NCBI RefSeq assembly: GCF_002095395.1
Contig: NZ_MJEI01000057.1
Coordinates: 1 to 36,334, forward strand
Source: Williamsia sp. 1135
Lineage (GTDB): Bacteria > Actinomycetota > Actinomycetes > Mycobacteriales > Mycobacteriaceae
Length of the DNA: 36,334 bases
Direction: 5' to 3'
Below are positions 1 to 9,849 of the stretch, piece by piece. The notes below the pieces were generated by a model. It had not been told where the DNA came from. It was given only the letters and a program-made list of their open reading frames with translations, and ran no database searches. Numbering within the stretch: the stretch's first letter is position 1; each line of letters starts with the position of its first letter. A program made the translations under genes and the position numbers.

Positions 1-158
1 GCATCACCCCAAACGGTAACTAACCGACACCAAGGTCGGATCCACCGTTAATCGGACACTCCCAGGCGCCTCCGAGACGCGTTCGTGCAGTTGGCAGAGT
101 TTGATGTCGACGGCCCGCTGCGCGATCTGGTCCCTGCCGCGCGCGCCGAGCAAACTCG

Positions 159-1676
159 TTGACCGACTGGTCATCTGGAGTGCCGATCGACGGCATCGAC
201 CAGAATGTCGACAGCGTCCTGCAGGATTCTGCCACCCGGCACGGTGACCGGGTCGCCATCGCCTATCGCGACGTGACCCTGTCGTACCTCGAGTTCGATG
301 AGCGGGTGAATCAGCTTGCGCGGCATGTGGTCGAACGAGGTGTTCGCGTAGGTGACCGGGTCGCAGTCGTGGCCCGCCGCGACGAACTGTTGCCGATCAT
401 GGTGGCGGCTGTGCTTCGTGCGGGTGCGGTTTACCTACCGGTGGATCCCGACCAACCCGAAGATCGGATCGGCTATCTCCTGGCCGATTCCGCGCCGAGC
501 GCAATACTGACCAATTGTGGCGAAGCAATTCCTTCGGGCGCGCGTGAACTTCGGGTTGTCGACCTCGCAGACCCCGTTGTTGTTGCCCTGGTGGGGAAAC
601 AATCGGCCGGGACCGTGCGCGATGGCGATCGAAGTCGGACGTTGTTTGCCGACGATGCGGCGTATCTGATCTACACCTCAGGTACCACAGGACGGCCCAA
701 AGGCGTTGTGGTGTCGCATCGAGCGCTGCTCAACAGGCTCGTGTGGGGTCATCGGACGTACCCACTCACTGGTGGGGTCTTGCACAAGACTCCGATCGGT
801 TTCGACGTGTCTGTGCCGGAACTGCTCTCGCCTCTGGTCGAAGGCGAGGCCCTCGCGGTGCTGCCCCCAGACGGCCATCGGGATCCGTCCCAGATCATGG
901 GAGCACTACGGGGGACCTCCCTCGATCGTGTGAACTTCGTGCCCTCGATGGCCCAAGCCGTGGTGGACCATTGGCCCAATGCGGATCGTGATGTATCCAC
1001 TCGGACGGCGATGCTCGCCGGCGAGGCGCTGCGCTGGAGTCTGGCGGAGTCGGTGGGCCGCTTGCTGTCCTCCGATGTCCTCAATATCTACGGCCCCACC
1101 GAAGCCGGCGAGGTCATGTACTACGACTGCTCTACGGATTCGGACAGCGATCGAGCCGAGTTCGTTCCGATCGGTCGTCCGGTGGCCAATTCGTCTGTTT
1201 CGGTGTTGGATTCGTGGTTGCGGCCGGTTCCGGTGGGTGTGGTCGGGGAACTCTATTTGTCGGGTGTGCAGGTGGCGTGGGGGTATCACGGTCGTTGTGG
1301 GTTGACGGCGTCGCGGTTTGTGGCGGGCGCTGGTGGGGTGCGGTGGTATCGCACGGGGGATGTGGTGCGGTGGCGTGGTGATGGTGTGCTCGAGTTTGTG
1401 GGTCGGGTGGATGATCAGGTGAAGATTCGTGGTCAGCGGGTGGAGCCGGGTGAGGTTGCGGTGGTGGTGGAGTCGCATCCTGGTGTGGGGTCGGCGGTGG
1501 TGGTTGCGGTGGAGCATGCGGTGGCGGGGACGGTGTTGGTTGCTTATCTCACGCCGGGGTCGCTGGAGGTGTCGGGCGGGAGGTGTCTGGGGAGCAGTTG
1601 CGGGTGTGGTTGGGTGCGAGGTTGCCTGCTCATATGGTGCCTACGGCGTTTGTGCGGCTTGAGGTGTTGCCGGTGA
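159..1676 (+). CDS. NRPS adenylation domain (5' fragment of a broken NRPS gene)
   Basis: An amino-acid adenylation domain that would activate a monomer as its aminoacyl-AMP for loading onto a carrier protein. Core motifs are visible in order: A1 LSYLEF (41-46), A2 [12 protein letters not shown] (86-97), A3 [11 protein letters not shown] (172-182), A4 FDVS (215-218), A5 NIYGPTE (309-315), A6 GELYLSG, A7 YRTGD (about 408-412) and A8 [11 protein letters not shown] (425-435). The Asp after A4 is typical of alpha-amino-acid substrates rather than aryl acids (inference). The start is a TTG at 159; an in-frame GTG at 180 is an alternative. No condensation domain precedes it. After about residue 473 the frame is lost: A9 and A10 (LPAHMVP, NGKLDRK) continue in the frame entered at 1583. 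One extra G in the GGG run at 1578-1580 would rejoin the two. Bases about 1190-1680 use G/T-ending codons unlike the flanks. Confidence 0.85.
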   Translation: MTDWSSGVPIDGIDQNVDSVLQDSATRHGDRVAIAYRDVTLSYLEFDERVNQLARHVVERGVRVGDRVAVVARRDELLPIMVAAVLRAGAVYLPVDPDQPEDRIGYLLADSAPSAILTNCGEAIPSGARELRVVDLADPVVVALVGKQSAGTVRDGDRSRTLFADDAAYLIYTSGTTGRPKGVVVSHRALLNRLVWGHRTYPLTGGVLHKTPIGFDVSVPELLSPLVEGEALAVLPPDGHRDPSQIMGALRGTSLDRVNFVPSMAQAVVDHWPNADRDVSTRTAMLAGEALRWSLAESVGRLLSSDVLNIYGPTEAGEVMYYDCSTDSDSDRAEFVPIGRPVANSSVSVLDSWLRPVPVGVVGELYLSGVQVAWGYHGRCGLTASRFVAGAGGVRWYRTGDVVRWRGDGVLEFVGRVDDQVKIRGQRVEPGEVAVVVESHPGVGSAVVVAVEHAVAGTVLVAYLTPGSLEVSGGRCLGSSCGCGWVRGCLLIWCLRRLCGLRCCR

Positions 1677-3304
1677 CGGCGAACGGCAAACTCGACCGCA
1701 AGGCACTGCCCGCCGCAGACCTGACGACCGGCGGCACCGGCCGCGGCCGCCCACCCGAAACCCACACCGAACGCACGATCGCCGACCTCGTGGTCGCGGC
1801 ACTCGGACTCGATCCCGCGACCGAGCTCGCCGCGGACGACTCCTGGTTCCGCGTCGGCGGGGACAGCATCACGGCGCTGACGTTGGTGCGGCTGGCCCAC
1901 GGCGCGGGATTGAGCATCACGAACAGAGACGTGTTCGAATACCAAACCGTCGAACAGTTGGCCAGTCGCGCGGATTCGAACAATCGCGGTCGGGACGAGT
2001 CGTCGACGTTCATGACCCCGCTGATCGCGGCGGAGCTATCTGCGAACAAGGCGCCGAATACACTGCGACACAGTTACATCGTCGAGCTCCCCGGTGATGT
2101 GGACAGAGAAAGACTAGAGGCCGCGATCAACGCCGTGGTGGCCCGTCACAGCGCTTTCGGGTTGCGCCTGCACCGGGACACGACTTCAGGGGACAAACCT
2201 GTTCTGATCGACGTCGGCCTGACACCGCCAGAACCTCTCGACCACGTCGACGTCACCGACGTGCAGTCGATAGAGGACATACTGGAGCTCGAACGTCGCT
2301 ACGCCGATGAGCTCGACATCACCGATGGCCCTGTGCACCGCTCGGGTCTGATCACGCGCGAGTCGGGACGGCCGCTTCTCGTGTGGACGATCCATCAGTT
2401 CGTGGTTGACCGACCGTCTCGAGCCATCCTGCTCGACGAACTCGGGGACACCTACGCGCGAGTGATCGACGGGGACGCGCCCGCGAGTTCAGACGACACG
2501 GTCTTGTCCTGGATGCAGAACCTGTCCGGAGACGCGAGCAGCTCCGAAGTTGCCGAAGACAGTTCGGATCGAGGATGTGCGCACGATGCCTACGACACCG
2601 TGCTCTGTGTTCCAACGGATCTGGGGACGACAATTGATGCGCTGTGCGGTCGCGCCGGCATCGACATCGGCGTGGCGCTCGGCGGTGCCGCGGCGACAGC
2701 CCTGCATCGGGCTCGCGAGGGTGGCGGGAACCCGGTCTCGCCGGACGTGTTGTTGGACGTCGAACGGGACGGTCGCAGAGCACAATCCGAGAATCAGCGC
2801 GCGGTGGGTGCGGTCGGTCAGTTCACCGAATTGCATCCCACGCTGATCGCGGTGCCCACCGATGCCGACAGCCGTGGGCTGGACATCGTTGCAGCGGCCT
2901 ACGCAGGTTGGAACGCGCATCAGCCGGAGAGCGTCCACGCCGACGCGGCGTTCAGCTTCTCGGGCGTCACACGGGAAGACAGTGCAACGTGGCCTGGTCT
3001 CCACGGCCTACCTGATGTGGTGGGTGCCGGTGATCATGCCGGCCGGTTGCGGCACCGGATCACGATGCGCGGCTCCGGTACGGCAGGAACAGACGGTGTC
3101 GCAATCGGTTTCACGATCACCGCGGCGCCGTCGGTCGACAGCCGTGAGATCGAGGCGTTGTGGTCGCGGTTCCTCGACAGTCTCCGCCGGATCGCCGACG
3201 ATCTCGTAGCGCTGCCGGATGCGGCCGCCGCGGTGTCAGGCGTTGTTCCCGAATCACGCGCGATCGCCCCGCTGCCCACCCATCACCGCCTTCGCGGCCT
3301 CTAG
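1583..3304 (+). CDS. NRPS fragment: end of A domain, carrier protein, degenerate epimerization-type domain
   Basis: Continues the preceding adenylation domain in another frame. It holds A9/A10 ([17 protein letters not shown], residues 14-43) and a peptidyl carrier domain with GGDS at 92-95, where Ser95 should take phosphopantetheine. From about residue 122 a condensation-superfamily domain most like epimerization domains begins. Its active-site motif reads HQFVVDR (271-277), against HHxVVDG in active enzymes, so the catalytic second His is Gln and the Gly is Arg; this domain is probably inactive. The GTG at 1583 is only the first usable start after the frame break and is unlikely to be a true start. 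The frame ends in TAG at 3302-3304, but coding-like sequence continues in the same frame beyond it, so the stop looks like a point lesion within a longer gene. Confidence 0.8.
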   Translation: MSGEQLRVWLGARLPAHMVPTAFVRLEVLPVTANGKLDRKALPAADLTTGGTGRGRPPETHTERTIADLVVAALGLDPATELAADDSWFRVGGDSITALTLVRLAHGAGLSITNRDVFEYQTVEQLASRADSNNRGRDESSTFMTPLIAAELSANKAPNTLRHSYIVELPGDVDRERLEAAINAVVARHSAFGLRLHRDTTSGDKPVLIDVGLTPPEPLDHVDVTDVQSIEDILELERRYADELDITDGPVHRSGLITRESGRPLLVWTIHQFVVDRPSRAILLDELGDTYARVIDGDAPASSDDTVLSWMQNLSGDASSSEVAEDSSDRGCAHDAYDTVLCVPTDLGTTIDALCGRAGIDIGVALGGAAATALHRAREGGGNPVSPDVLLDVERDGRRAQSENQRAVGAVGQFTELHPTLIAVPTDADSRGLDIVAAAYAGWNAHQPESVHADAAFSFSGVTREDSATWPGLHGLPDVVGAGDHAGRLRHRITMRGSGTAGTDGVAIGFTITAAPSVDSREIEALWSRFLDSLRRIADDLVALPDAAAAVSGVVPESRAIAPLPTHHRLRGL

Positions 3305-4316
3305 GGTTCGGCGGCCGACTTCTCCTACAGCGCGGTCGCCTCGCTGGAGCGTCTGCCGGAACAGGATGTCCTCACCGGGGCGGTCTACGACCTGATGGTC
3401 TCGGTCGATGTTGCCCGTCTTCGGCTGACGGCCAAGAACCGCAGATTGTGGATCTGGGATGTACCGCTACCGCAGATCGGCGCCGCGGAGGCGGCTGCCC
3501 GGATCCGAGATCAGCTTCCGTCGTCCCGTCCCGAGGTCGATGTCGCCGCCGGGCGAGGGCTTGTGGCCACCGCCGGACACCTCGACGGTCGGCCGCACGT
3601 GATGGTGACCGCACACGCGGCGATCGCCGATCGCGCAACAGTTGCGGTGTGGGCCGGTCGTCTGCGGGACCACCTGAACAGCTCCCCGCAGCAGGCGCAC
3701 AATTCACTCGCCGACGTCACCGAGGTGTTCGCGACGAAGGCCAACGATGCCGATCATGCCGCCACGCTGCCGAACTGGGCCGCCGTCCACGCGCTGGCTG
3801 CAGCGGCGACAGTACCCACTGGCGCACTGGATCACCGCACACAGTGCACCGACCTCGGCTGCAGACGACGTGGTCGCCGGCTTTGCGGCGGCGAGCGCAC
3901 GGTATTTCGGTGACATCCGATTCGATGTCGATCGTGATCTGCGGGCGGGTGGCGGACTCGTGGGTGCGCACGGCCCACTCACTGCTGCGGTCCCGCATGC
4001 AGTCGCGGCAGACACCGCTCCGGCCGCCACGGATGCGCTTGACTGGGCCGTCCTGCGGTATCTGAGTCCGGATGGTCGCAAGGCGCTGGCGCGTACCGCC
4101 GAAGCGAATCTCCTAATGACCAGATTGCACGCGCCCATGGTCGACCCGCGGGCCAAGGAGGGCTTCGAAGGTCGCTATGACCTGGTGTTCCGGTACTGGA
4201 CGGATGATCGTACGACTCATCTCGAGTACGTCGGTCCCACCGGACTGCCCGACTCATTCTTGACTGAGTGGGCCGACTGTATCCACCGAAGTGGTCCACA
4301 AGATAGCCTAAGCTAA
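3305..4316 (+). pseudogene. Degenerate NRPS condensation-like remnant
   Basis: Sequence in frame with the upstream NRPS after the TAG at 3302 continues to about 3840, then switches frame (one extra base) and runs to a TAA at 4314-4316. The first part carries a weak condensation/epimerization-like pattern: a TPSDF-type linker seen as AADFSYSAV, then VDVARLR, and later an HHxxxDG-like motif reading HAAIADR around 3619-3640, again without the second His. The usual opening condensation motif (PLSPLQ-type) is not visible. The 3' part contains RYFGDIRFDVDRDLRAGGG and ends in a C-terminal stretch I do not recognise. With a stop, a frame shift and missing motifs, it reads as a decayed NRPS terminus. 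The last bases overlap an iron-box-like site that serves the next gene. Family assignment is moderate because the conservation is poor. Confidence 0.6.
4298..4316. promoter_or_regulatory. Iron-box-like operator (DtxR/IdeR type) upstream of SIP-methyltransferase gene
   Basis: The minus-strand 19-mer TTAGCTTAGGCTATCTTGT matches 14 of 19 positions of the palindromic DtxR/IdeR consensus TTAGGTTAGGCTAACCTAA. It ends 61 bases before the ATG at 4378, a normal operator position, so the SIP fusion and following exporter genes are probably iron-repressed. Binding is inferred from sequence only. Confidence 0.6.
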
Positions 4317-4377
4317 GGTCCCGGTATTGGGTCGTGCGTCCACGTCGGCGTGGCAGTGAACATCGAGGAGAGGGGCC

Positions 4378-6219
4378 ATGGTGGCCGGGAACGTACGGGA
4401 GGCGTCGGTTTTTCCGATTTGCCTACGAGAGTTCGAAGTCGTGCGCGTGTGGGACGTGACGCCAGGGATGCGGCGGGTTGTCGTGGGAGGCCCCGCCATG
4501 CGCGAGCACGTGCGCGACGGGATAGCGCTTCCCGCTGTGAAGACGACCGGTTTCGACGACGACATCAAGGTCATGCCCACGGATCCGGTGACCGGCGGCT
4601 TCCCGTTCGAGGTTCCACGCAACACCGCCGGCGGCGTGGTGGATTGGACTCCCGGCAGCTTCGACTATCTGCGGCCGTATACCGTCCGCCAGTTCGACGC
4701 CGATGCCGGTGAGATGACCATCGACTTCGCACTGCACGAGACGGGGCTCGCCTCGACCTGGGCGCGGCGAGTGCAGCCGGGCGACGGTGTGCTGATCGCC
4801 GGTCCGAAGCACTCGGCAGGTTTGCCCATTGCCGCCGACTGGATGCTGATCGGCGGAGACGAAACGGCGCTCCCGGCAATCGGGCACTGCCTGGAGAAAT
4901 TGCCCCCGTCTCTGCCCGCGACCGTGGTGATCGAGGTGGCCGAACCATCGCATCGCCAGGAATTGACCAGCGCGGCGCCGGTCGACATCACCTGGCTCTA
5001 CCGCAGCGACGTGGGCGGGCGGTCCCGGCTGGTCGAGACGATCCAATCAGCGCAGTGGCGCGCGGGACAACCGTTCCTGTGGGTCGGCGGCGAGACGCTG
5101 ACCATCAAACCGTTGCGCCGGTGGGCGAAGCAAGAGAAACAGATCCCGAAAGAGTTCACCCAGATCATCGGCTACTGGCGCCGGCGCGAGGTGGCCACAG
5201 TGGAGGGTCATCCGGAACTCGTCGATGTCGCAGCCGAGGGTCCGGGAGCATTTGATCGCATCCACGAGTATTCGGAAGTGCTGCCGCCGTTCGCATTACG
5301 CACTGCTGTGACATTGGGTGTATTCGCTGAGATCGACGCGGGAGCGACTACGGTCGAGGCGATCGCGGCTGCCTGCGGTGCCCAGCCGGGTCCCTTGCGT
5401 AAGCTACTGCGCCATCTCGCGGTGATGGGTTTGGTGAATCGCGTCGGCGACGGCTTCGCGCTCACCGAGGATGGCAGTCTGCTCTCCGATCCGGACGGCT
5501 GGCTCACAGAGATGCTTCATCTCGATGGGTTTGCGTCGCAGGTGAGCCTCTCATTCGTCGGCCTGCTGGACGTGATCCGCACAGGCGTTCCCGCGGGTGT
5601 CGGTGGACAGCCGGTTGCCGAGTGGCTGGAAGATCCGGTTCGGCTCGGGCAACTCCACGACGCCCAGGCCGGTGAGGCCTCCTACCTGGCACCTGCGCTC
5701 AAGGATGCGATCTCGTTCGACGGCGTGCAGACCGTCGCCATCGTCGGAGAGGGCGGTGGCGCGTATGCGGACGCGCTCCTGCGTGAGTTCGAGTCGCTGA
5801 ACGTCAGTGTGGTGGGAATGCCCACCCTCACCGCCCGGATGCTCGGTGATGTGGCGCGCCAACGACAATCGCTGGTCAAGCGCATCGATCGCAGCCACAC
5901 CGCGCCGCTCGGCGAACGGGTGGATCTGCTGCTCGTGTCGAACATCGTCGACACACTGCCCGACGAGGACACCGCGGTTGCGCTCGCGGCCTATGCGGAG
6001 TCGGCTGATCGGATCGTGATCGCGACGACGCTGCTGGACCCGGACACCACCGACGACCACCACACCGAAGACGACCTGAGTCGACTGTGCGTCTTCGGGT
6101 CGGGGCGGCGCACAGAGGCCGAGCTGCGCGAGATGATCTCCTCGATCGGAGCCGAGGTCGTGCATGTGGGACCGCTCGGGTGGGGTGCCCACGTCGTCGA
6201 ATACCGGGCCCGGACCTAG
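4378..6219 (+). CDS. Siderophore-interacting FAD/NAD(P)H reductase fused to an O-methyltransferase-like domain
   Basis: The N-terminal 270 or so residues are a siderophore-interacting protein (SIP) domain of the ferredoxin-reductase superfamily, which reduces ferric siderophore to release iron in the cytoplasm. Visible marks are the FAD-binding RPYTVR, the GGDETALPAI segment, and the C-terminal WVGGE...K..RRW and GYWRRRE pattern. From about residue 285 a second module begins: a winged-helix dimerization domain (ALRTAVTLGVFAEID, LRKLLRHLAVMGLV, FALTEDGSLL) followed by a methyltransferase-like Rossmann part with IVGEGGGAYADALL in place of the usual GGG-rich SAM loop. The catalytic half looks divergent, so SAM use is uncertain. 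The ATG at 4378 follows a strong GAGGAGAGGGG ribosome-binding sequence. The TAG stop overlaps the GTG start of the exporter subunit by one base, so the genes are translationally coupled. Confidence 0.85.
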   Translation: MVAGNVREASVFPICLREFEVVRVWDVTPGMRRVVVGGPAMREHVRDGIALPAVKTTGFDDDIKVMPTDPVTGGFPFEVPRNTAGGVVDWTPGSFDYLRPYTVRQFDADAGEMTIDFALHETGLASTWARRVQPGDGVLIAGPKHSAGLPIAADWMLIGGDETALPAIGHCLEKLPPSLPATVVIEVAEPSHRQELTSAAPVDITWLYRSDVGGRSRLVETIQSAQWRAGQPFLWVGGETLTIKPLRRWAKQEKQIPKEFTQIIGYWRRREVATVEGHPELVDVAAEGPGAFDRIHEYSEVLPPFALRTAVTLGVFAEIDAGATTVEAIAAACGAQPGPLRKLLRHLAVMGLVNRVGDGFALTEDGSLLSDPDGWLTEMLHLDGFASQVSLSFVGLLDVIRTGVPAGVGGQPVAEWLEDPVRLGQLHDAQAGEASYLAPALKDAISFDGVQTVAIVGEGGGAYADALLREFESLNVSVVGMPTLTARMLGDVARQRQSLVKRIDRSHTAPLGERVDLLLVSNIVDTLPDEDTAVALAAYAESADRIVIATTLLDPDTTDDHHTEDDLSRLCVFGSGRRTEAELREMISSIGAEVVHVGPLGWGAHVVEYRART

Positions 6220-7943
6220 TGGTCGGGTTGCCGACCCGCCTGCGCCCGCCGTACTTCGCGGCGGGGGAGCATCCGTCCGCAGTCAAAGCCATCGAGGTCG
6301 ACGAGCACACCACGCCTCGGAAGATGGTGATGCGCACCATCTTCGCCAAGCCACGTCTGACACTGCCCGCCGCGGCATTGATGATCGGGCATCAGGTGGG
6401 CGAGGCGATGGTCCCCGTGGTGATGGGCGTGGCGATCGATCGGGCGGTCGCGACCGGTGACACGGGCTCGCTGCTGGTCTGGCTGCTCGTGCTGGCGGTC
6501 GTCTTCGCTGCGCTGTCACTGAGCTTCCGTTTCGGGTTGCGCATCGGCTTTCTCGGCATGAACACCATTCAGCACCACCTGCGCACGATGGTCACCGATC
6601 GGATCCTCGATCCGCGAGGCATCGGTGGCGCGTCACGTTCGCCGGGCATGCTCCTGTCGATCGCCACCGCCGACGTCACCCGCCTGGCCGGGACGGTCTG
6701 GCTCGGTGTCCTGCCGATCGGTGAGGTCGCGGCGATATTCTTCTGCGGCTTCGTCCTGCTGTGGGTGTCGTGGCCACTCGGACTGGCGGTTCTCATCGGC
6801 GCCCCGGTCATGTTGTGGCTCATAGACAAAGCGGGTGGGCCCTTGCGTCGGCGCAGCGGACACGAGCAGCAACTCGCGGGTGAGGCCGCCGGGTCGGCTA
6901 CCGATCTGATGACCGGCTTCCGCGTCGTCAAGGGGATCGATGCGGGGCAGGAAGCGGCCCATCGCTATCAGGGCGCCAGCGGTCGTGCCCTGGTTGCGGT
7001 GATCAAAGCGCGCCGCACCGAAGGTGCGTTTGTCGGTGCGATGCAACTGACCTCGGCCATCCTGGTGATCGCGGTCGGTATCGCGGCCGGACTGATGGCT
7101 GTCGCGGGGTCGCTCACCATTGGTCAACTGATCTCCGTCGTCGGCGTGACCCAGTTCGTCATCCAACCACTCGGGGCCATGGGCAAGAACTTCGGCGCCG
7201 TGTGGGCGGCCGGATTGGCCTCTGCCGAAAGAGTTCTCACAGTGCTGCAGGCCCCGTCGGTCAACCCCGGTGGGCAACGTACGGTCAGTGGCGACGTTCA
7301 GACCTTGCCTCCGCTGCTGCGGATCGACGATCTCTCGGTAGGCCCGATCACCCATCTGTCGTTCACGCTGCCACCCGAAGCAGTCACCGTCCTGAAGGTC
7401 GATGGCGCGACCGCGGCCACGCTGGCGGCGGTGCTGTCCCGGGCCAAGAAGCCCGACTCGGGCACCGCGACCGTGGATGGCGTCGATGTGTTCACCCTCG
7501 ATCAGCCCTCGATGACCCGCCTGGTTCGAGTGGCCCCGCAAGGAGCCGACCTGTTCGAGGGCTCCCTCCTCGACAACGTGGTCGCCGCCGACACCACCTC
7601 CGCCGACGGCGCGCGCATCGACCAGGCACTGCTGGCGGCGGCGTGCGACGAGGTCATCGACGGCCTGCCCGAGGGCCGGGACACGCTCGTCGGTGAGGCC
7701 GGCAGGCTGCTCTCCGGCGGCCAGCGACAACGAGTCGCGCTGGCTCGTGCGCTCGCCTCGGATTCAGAAATCTTGGTGTTGGTCGATCCCAACAACGCCG
7801 TCGATTCCGTCACCGAATCAGTCATCGCAGGACGGATGTCCGTCGCGCGCGCAGGACGGGCAACGCTCGTGATCTCTTCGTCCCCTGCCTTTCTCGCGGC
7901 CGCCGACCACATCATCGACATCGAAGTTCCGGTCCCCTCATGA
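6219..7943 (+). CDS. ABC exporter subunit, IrtA-like, with degenerate nucleotide-binding domain
   Basis: A half-size type-IV ABC exporter: about six membrane segments in residues 40-330, then a nucleotide-binding domain. By position after a SIP domain and before a second half-transporter it resembles IrtA of the mycobacterial IrtAB siderophore system, but here the SIP domain is a separate protein. The NBD is unusual. The Walker A region reads DGATAATLA (near residue 395) where GxxGxGKST is expected; Walker B reads LVLVDPNN, so the catalytic Glu is Pro; the H-loop His is absent (VISSSPAF). The signature LSGGQRQR (about 498) is perfect. Alone this NBD should not hydrolyse ATP, but its signature can complete the partner's site. 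The GTG start at 6219 overlaps the upstream TAG; the stop overlaps the next ATG as ATGA. Function as siderophore export or ferric-siderophore import is inferred from context. Confidence 0.85.
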   Translation: MVGLPTRLRPPYFAAGEHPSAVKAIEVDEHTTPRKMVMRTIFAKPRLTLPAAALMIGHQVGEAMVPVVMGVAIDRAVATGDTGSLLVWLLVLAVVFAALSLSFRFGLRIGFLGMNTIQHHLRTMVTDRILDPRGIGGASRSPGMLLSIATADVTRLAGTVWLGVLPIGEVAAIFFCGFVLLWVSWPLGLAVLIGAPVMLWLIDKAGGPLRRRSGHEQQLAGEAAGSATDLMTGFRVVKGIDAGQEAAHRYQGASGRALVAVIKARRTEGAFVGAMQLTSAILVIAVGIAAGLMAVAGSLTIGQLISVVGVTQFVIQPLGAMGKNFGAVWAAGLASAERVLTVLQAPSVNPGGQRTVSGDVQTLPPLLRIDDLSVGPITHLSFTLPPEAVTVLKVDGATAATLAAVLSRAKKPDSGTATVDGVDVFTLDQPSMTRLVRVAPQGADLFEGSLLDNVVAADTTSADGARIDQALLAAACDEVIDGLPEGRDTLVGEAGRLLSGGQRQRVALARALASDSEILVLVDPNNAVDSVTESVIAGRMSVARAGRATLVISSSPAFLAAADHIIDIEVPVPS

Positions 7944-9699
7944 CAGATGCGATCCCGGTCACCACCATGCCCATCGCCGGCGCCCGTCGGGTGCTGGCGG
8001 TCATCGGCCAGCACCTGTCCGGCCGCACGCTCATGCTGATATCGGTGATCGGGGCGCTTGTCGCCGCCGCCGCCCTGAGCCTGGTCACGCCGTGGGGCCT
8101 GGGACGCATGGTCGATGTGGCAACAGGAGATGTCTCTGGTGGAAGCGGCACGGTGTGGGCGATTGGTGGCGTCATGTTCGGCGCGGCCGTGGGCCTGGCG
8201 ATCTTCACCGGCCTCGGACTCGCCCTCGTCGGGCAGCTCATGGAAAAGGTCCTTGCACGTATTCGTGAGCGGATGATCACCGCCGGTCTGACGATGCCGC
8301 TCGGCCGGGTGGAGGCGGCCGGGACCGGTGACCTGGTGTCGCGGGCGACCGACGACGTCAGCCAGGTGAGCATCGCGATCGGCCGTGCTGTTCCGGCTCT
8401 GTCGACCTCGGTGTTCGCCGCGATCCTGACGGTGGCCGGCCTCGGCGTACTGGACTGGCGCTTTCTCGGTGTGGTCGCGGTGACGGTTCCCGTGTACATC
8501 GTGGGTGTGCGCATGTACCTGGCGTCGGCCCCGGAGATATACGCGGCCGAACGTGCGGCGACCGCCGACCGAGCCCACCAATTGCTCGGTGCCATCCGGG
8601 GTCTCGAGACGGTCTATGCATTCGGATTGACCAGGCAGATGAGCCTCAAGATCGCCAGTCACTCATGGGCCGTGGTCCGGTGGTCGATGCGGGCCGTGAT
8701 CGTGCAGAACAGGCTCTTCGGCCGGCTCAACTTTGCCGAATTTCCTGGGGATGGCAACGATTCTGATCGTCGGGGTGTGGCTCGTCGACGCCGGGTCGCT
8801 CAGTGTCGGTGCCACCACCACGGCAATGCTGCTCTACCTGCAGCTGTTCGGGCCGATCAGGGCGTTGATGTTCGTCGTCGACGACCTGCAGTCGGCCACC
8901 GCGTCGATGGGCCGCATCGTCGGCGTCATCGACGAGGCCGAGACGTGTGGCATCGATGCCGAAAGACCTGTCGGTGCGCAGGTGTTGACGCCGGAGAAGG
9001 GCGGGCCGATCGCAGTACGTGCGGAGAGGGTCGCGTTCGGCTACCGCGCCGATCGGCCGGTCCTGCAGGAGGTGTCGCTGCGTGTCGGGCGCGGAGCACG
9101 TCGCAGTCGTGGGTAGTTCAGGGGCGGGAAAAACGACGCTGGCATCGCTGATAGCCGGTGTGCATCAACCGGATTCCGGAGTGCTGGAGGTGGGCTCGGA
9201 GAGAGTCGCGCTGGTGACTCAGGAGGTACATGTTTTTTCGGGCACGCTGGCCGATGATCTACGGATGGCCGCCCCGGAAGCCGGTGACGACGCACTGTAC
9301 GCGGCGCTCGACGCCGTTCACGCCGACGAGTGGGTGCGGATGTTGCCTGACGGTCTGCAGACCGCGGTTGGTGCCGAGGGCCGCGAACTGACTCCGATGC
9401 AGGCGCAGCAGTTGGCCTTGGCGAGGCTGGTCCTCATGGACCCCGACCTGGTGATACTCGACGAGGCGACTGCAGAAGCCGGCAGTACCGGGGCCGACGC
9501 GCTCGAACGCGGCGCCGAAAGCGCGTTGCGTGGACGTTCGGCAATTGTGGTGGCACATCGACTTTCGCAAGCAGCACGCGCGGACCGGGTGGTGGTCCTC
9601 GATCACGGCCGCATCGTGGAAGAAGGCACACACGAGGAATTGGTCCGACGTGGCGGGCGCTACGCGGAACTGTGGGAGGCCTGGGCCCGGTACCGGTAG
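7940..9699 (+). pseudogene. ABC exporter subunit, IrtB-like partner, broken by two single-base frame shifts
   Basis: The second half-transporter, with about six membrane segments followed by an NBD. The reading frame changes twice. Around 8741-8743 one extra T in a TTT run shifts the frame just before LGMATILIVGVW; around 9085-9100 one extra base shifts it again before EHVAVVGSSGAGKTT. Removing one base at each site gives a continuous protein of normal half-transporter length. The NBD has intact Walker A (GSSGAGKTT), Walker B (LVILDEATAE) and H-loop (VAHRLSQ), but the signature reads LTPMQAQQ instead of LSGGQ. This is exactly complementary to the preceding subunit, so the pair would have one working composite ATP site. 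The start ATG at 7940 overlaps the upstream stop. Conserved motifs on both sides of each break make sequencing error or very recent mutation more likely than old decay. Confidence 0.85.
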
Positions 9700-9749
9700 T
9701 ACCTGCACGTGACGGTCATCGGGCCCGTGGCCATTGGCCCATCTGAGTG

Positions 9750-9768
9750 TTAGGTTTGTCTTGCCTTA
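9750..9768. promoter_or_regulatory. Iron-box-like operator upstream of AMP-ligase-like gene
   Basis: TTAGGTTTGTCTTGCCTTA matches 14 of 19 positions of the DtxR/IdeR consensus. It lies in the gap between the exporter gene and the AMP-ligase-like gene, 81 bases before the ATG at 9850, suggesting that this gene has its own iron-responsive promoter. Confidence 0.6.
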
Positions 9769-9849
9769 CCCGCGAGGTGAGACTGCGGGCGCAACAATCT
9801 CGACTCAGACGAGCGCATGGGGAAGCTAGAACGAGAAGGGGCCTGGCCA

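Noticed and set aside
1-158. A 36-codon stretch between stops at 49 and 157, and a minus-strand open frame over 20-259
   Set aside because: Neither resembles a known protein end or start; the minus frame is the shadow of the adenylation-domain gene. I see no convincing gene or promoter here.
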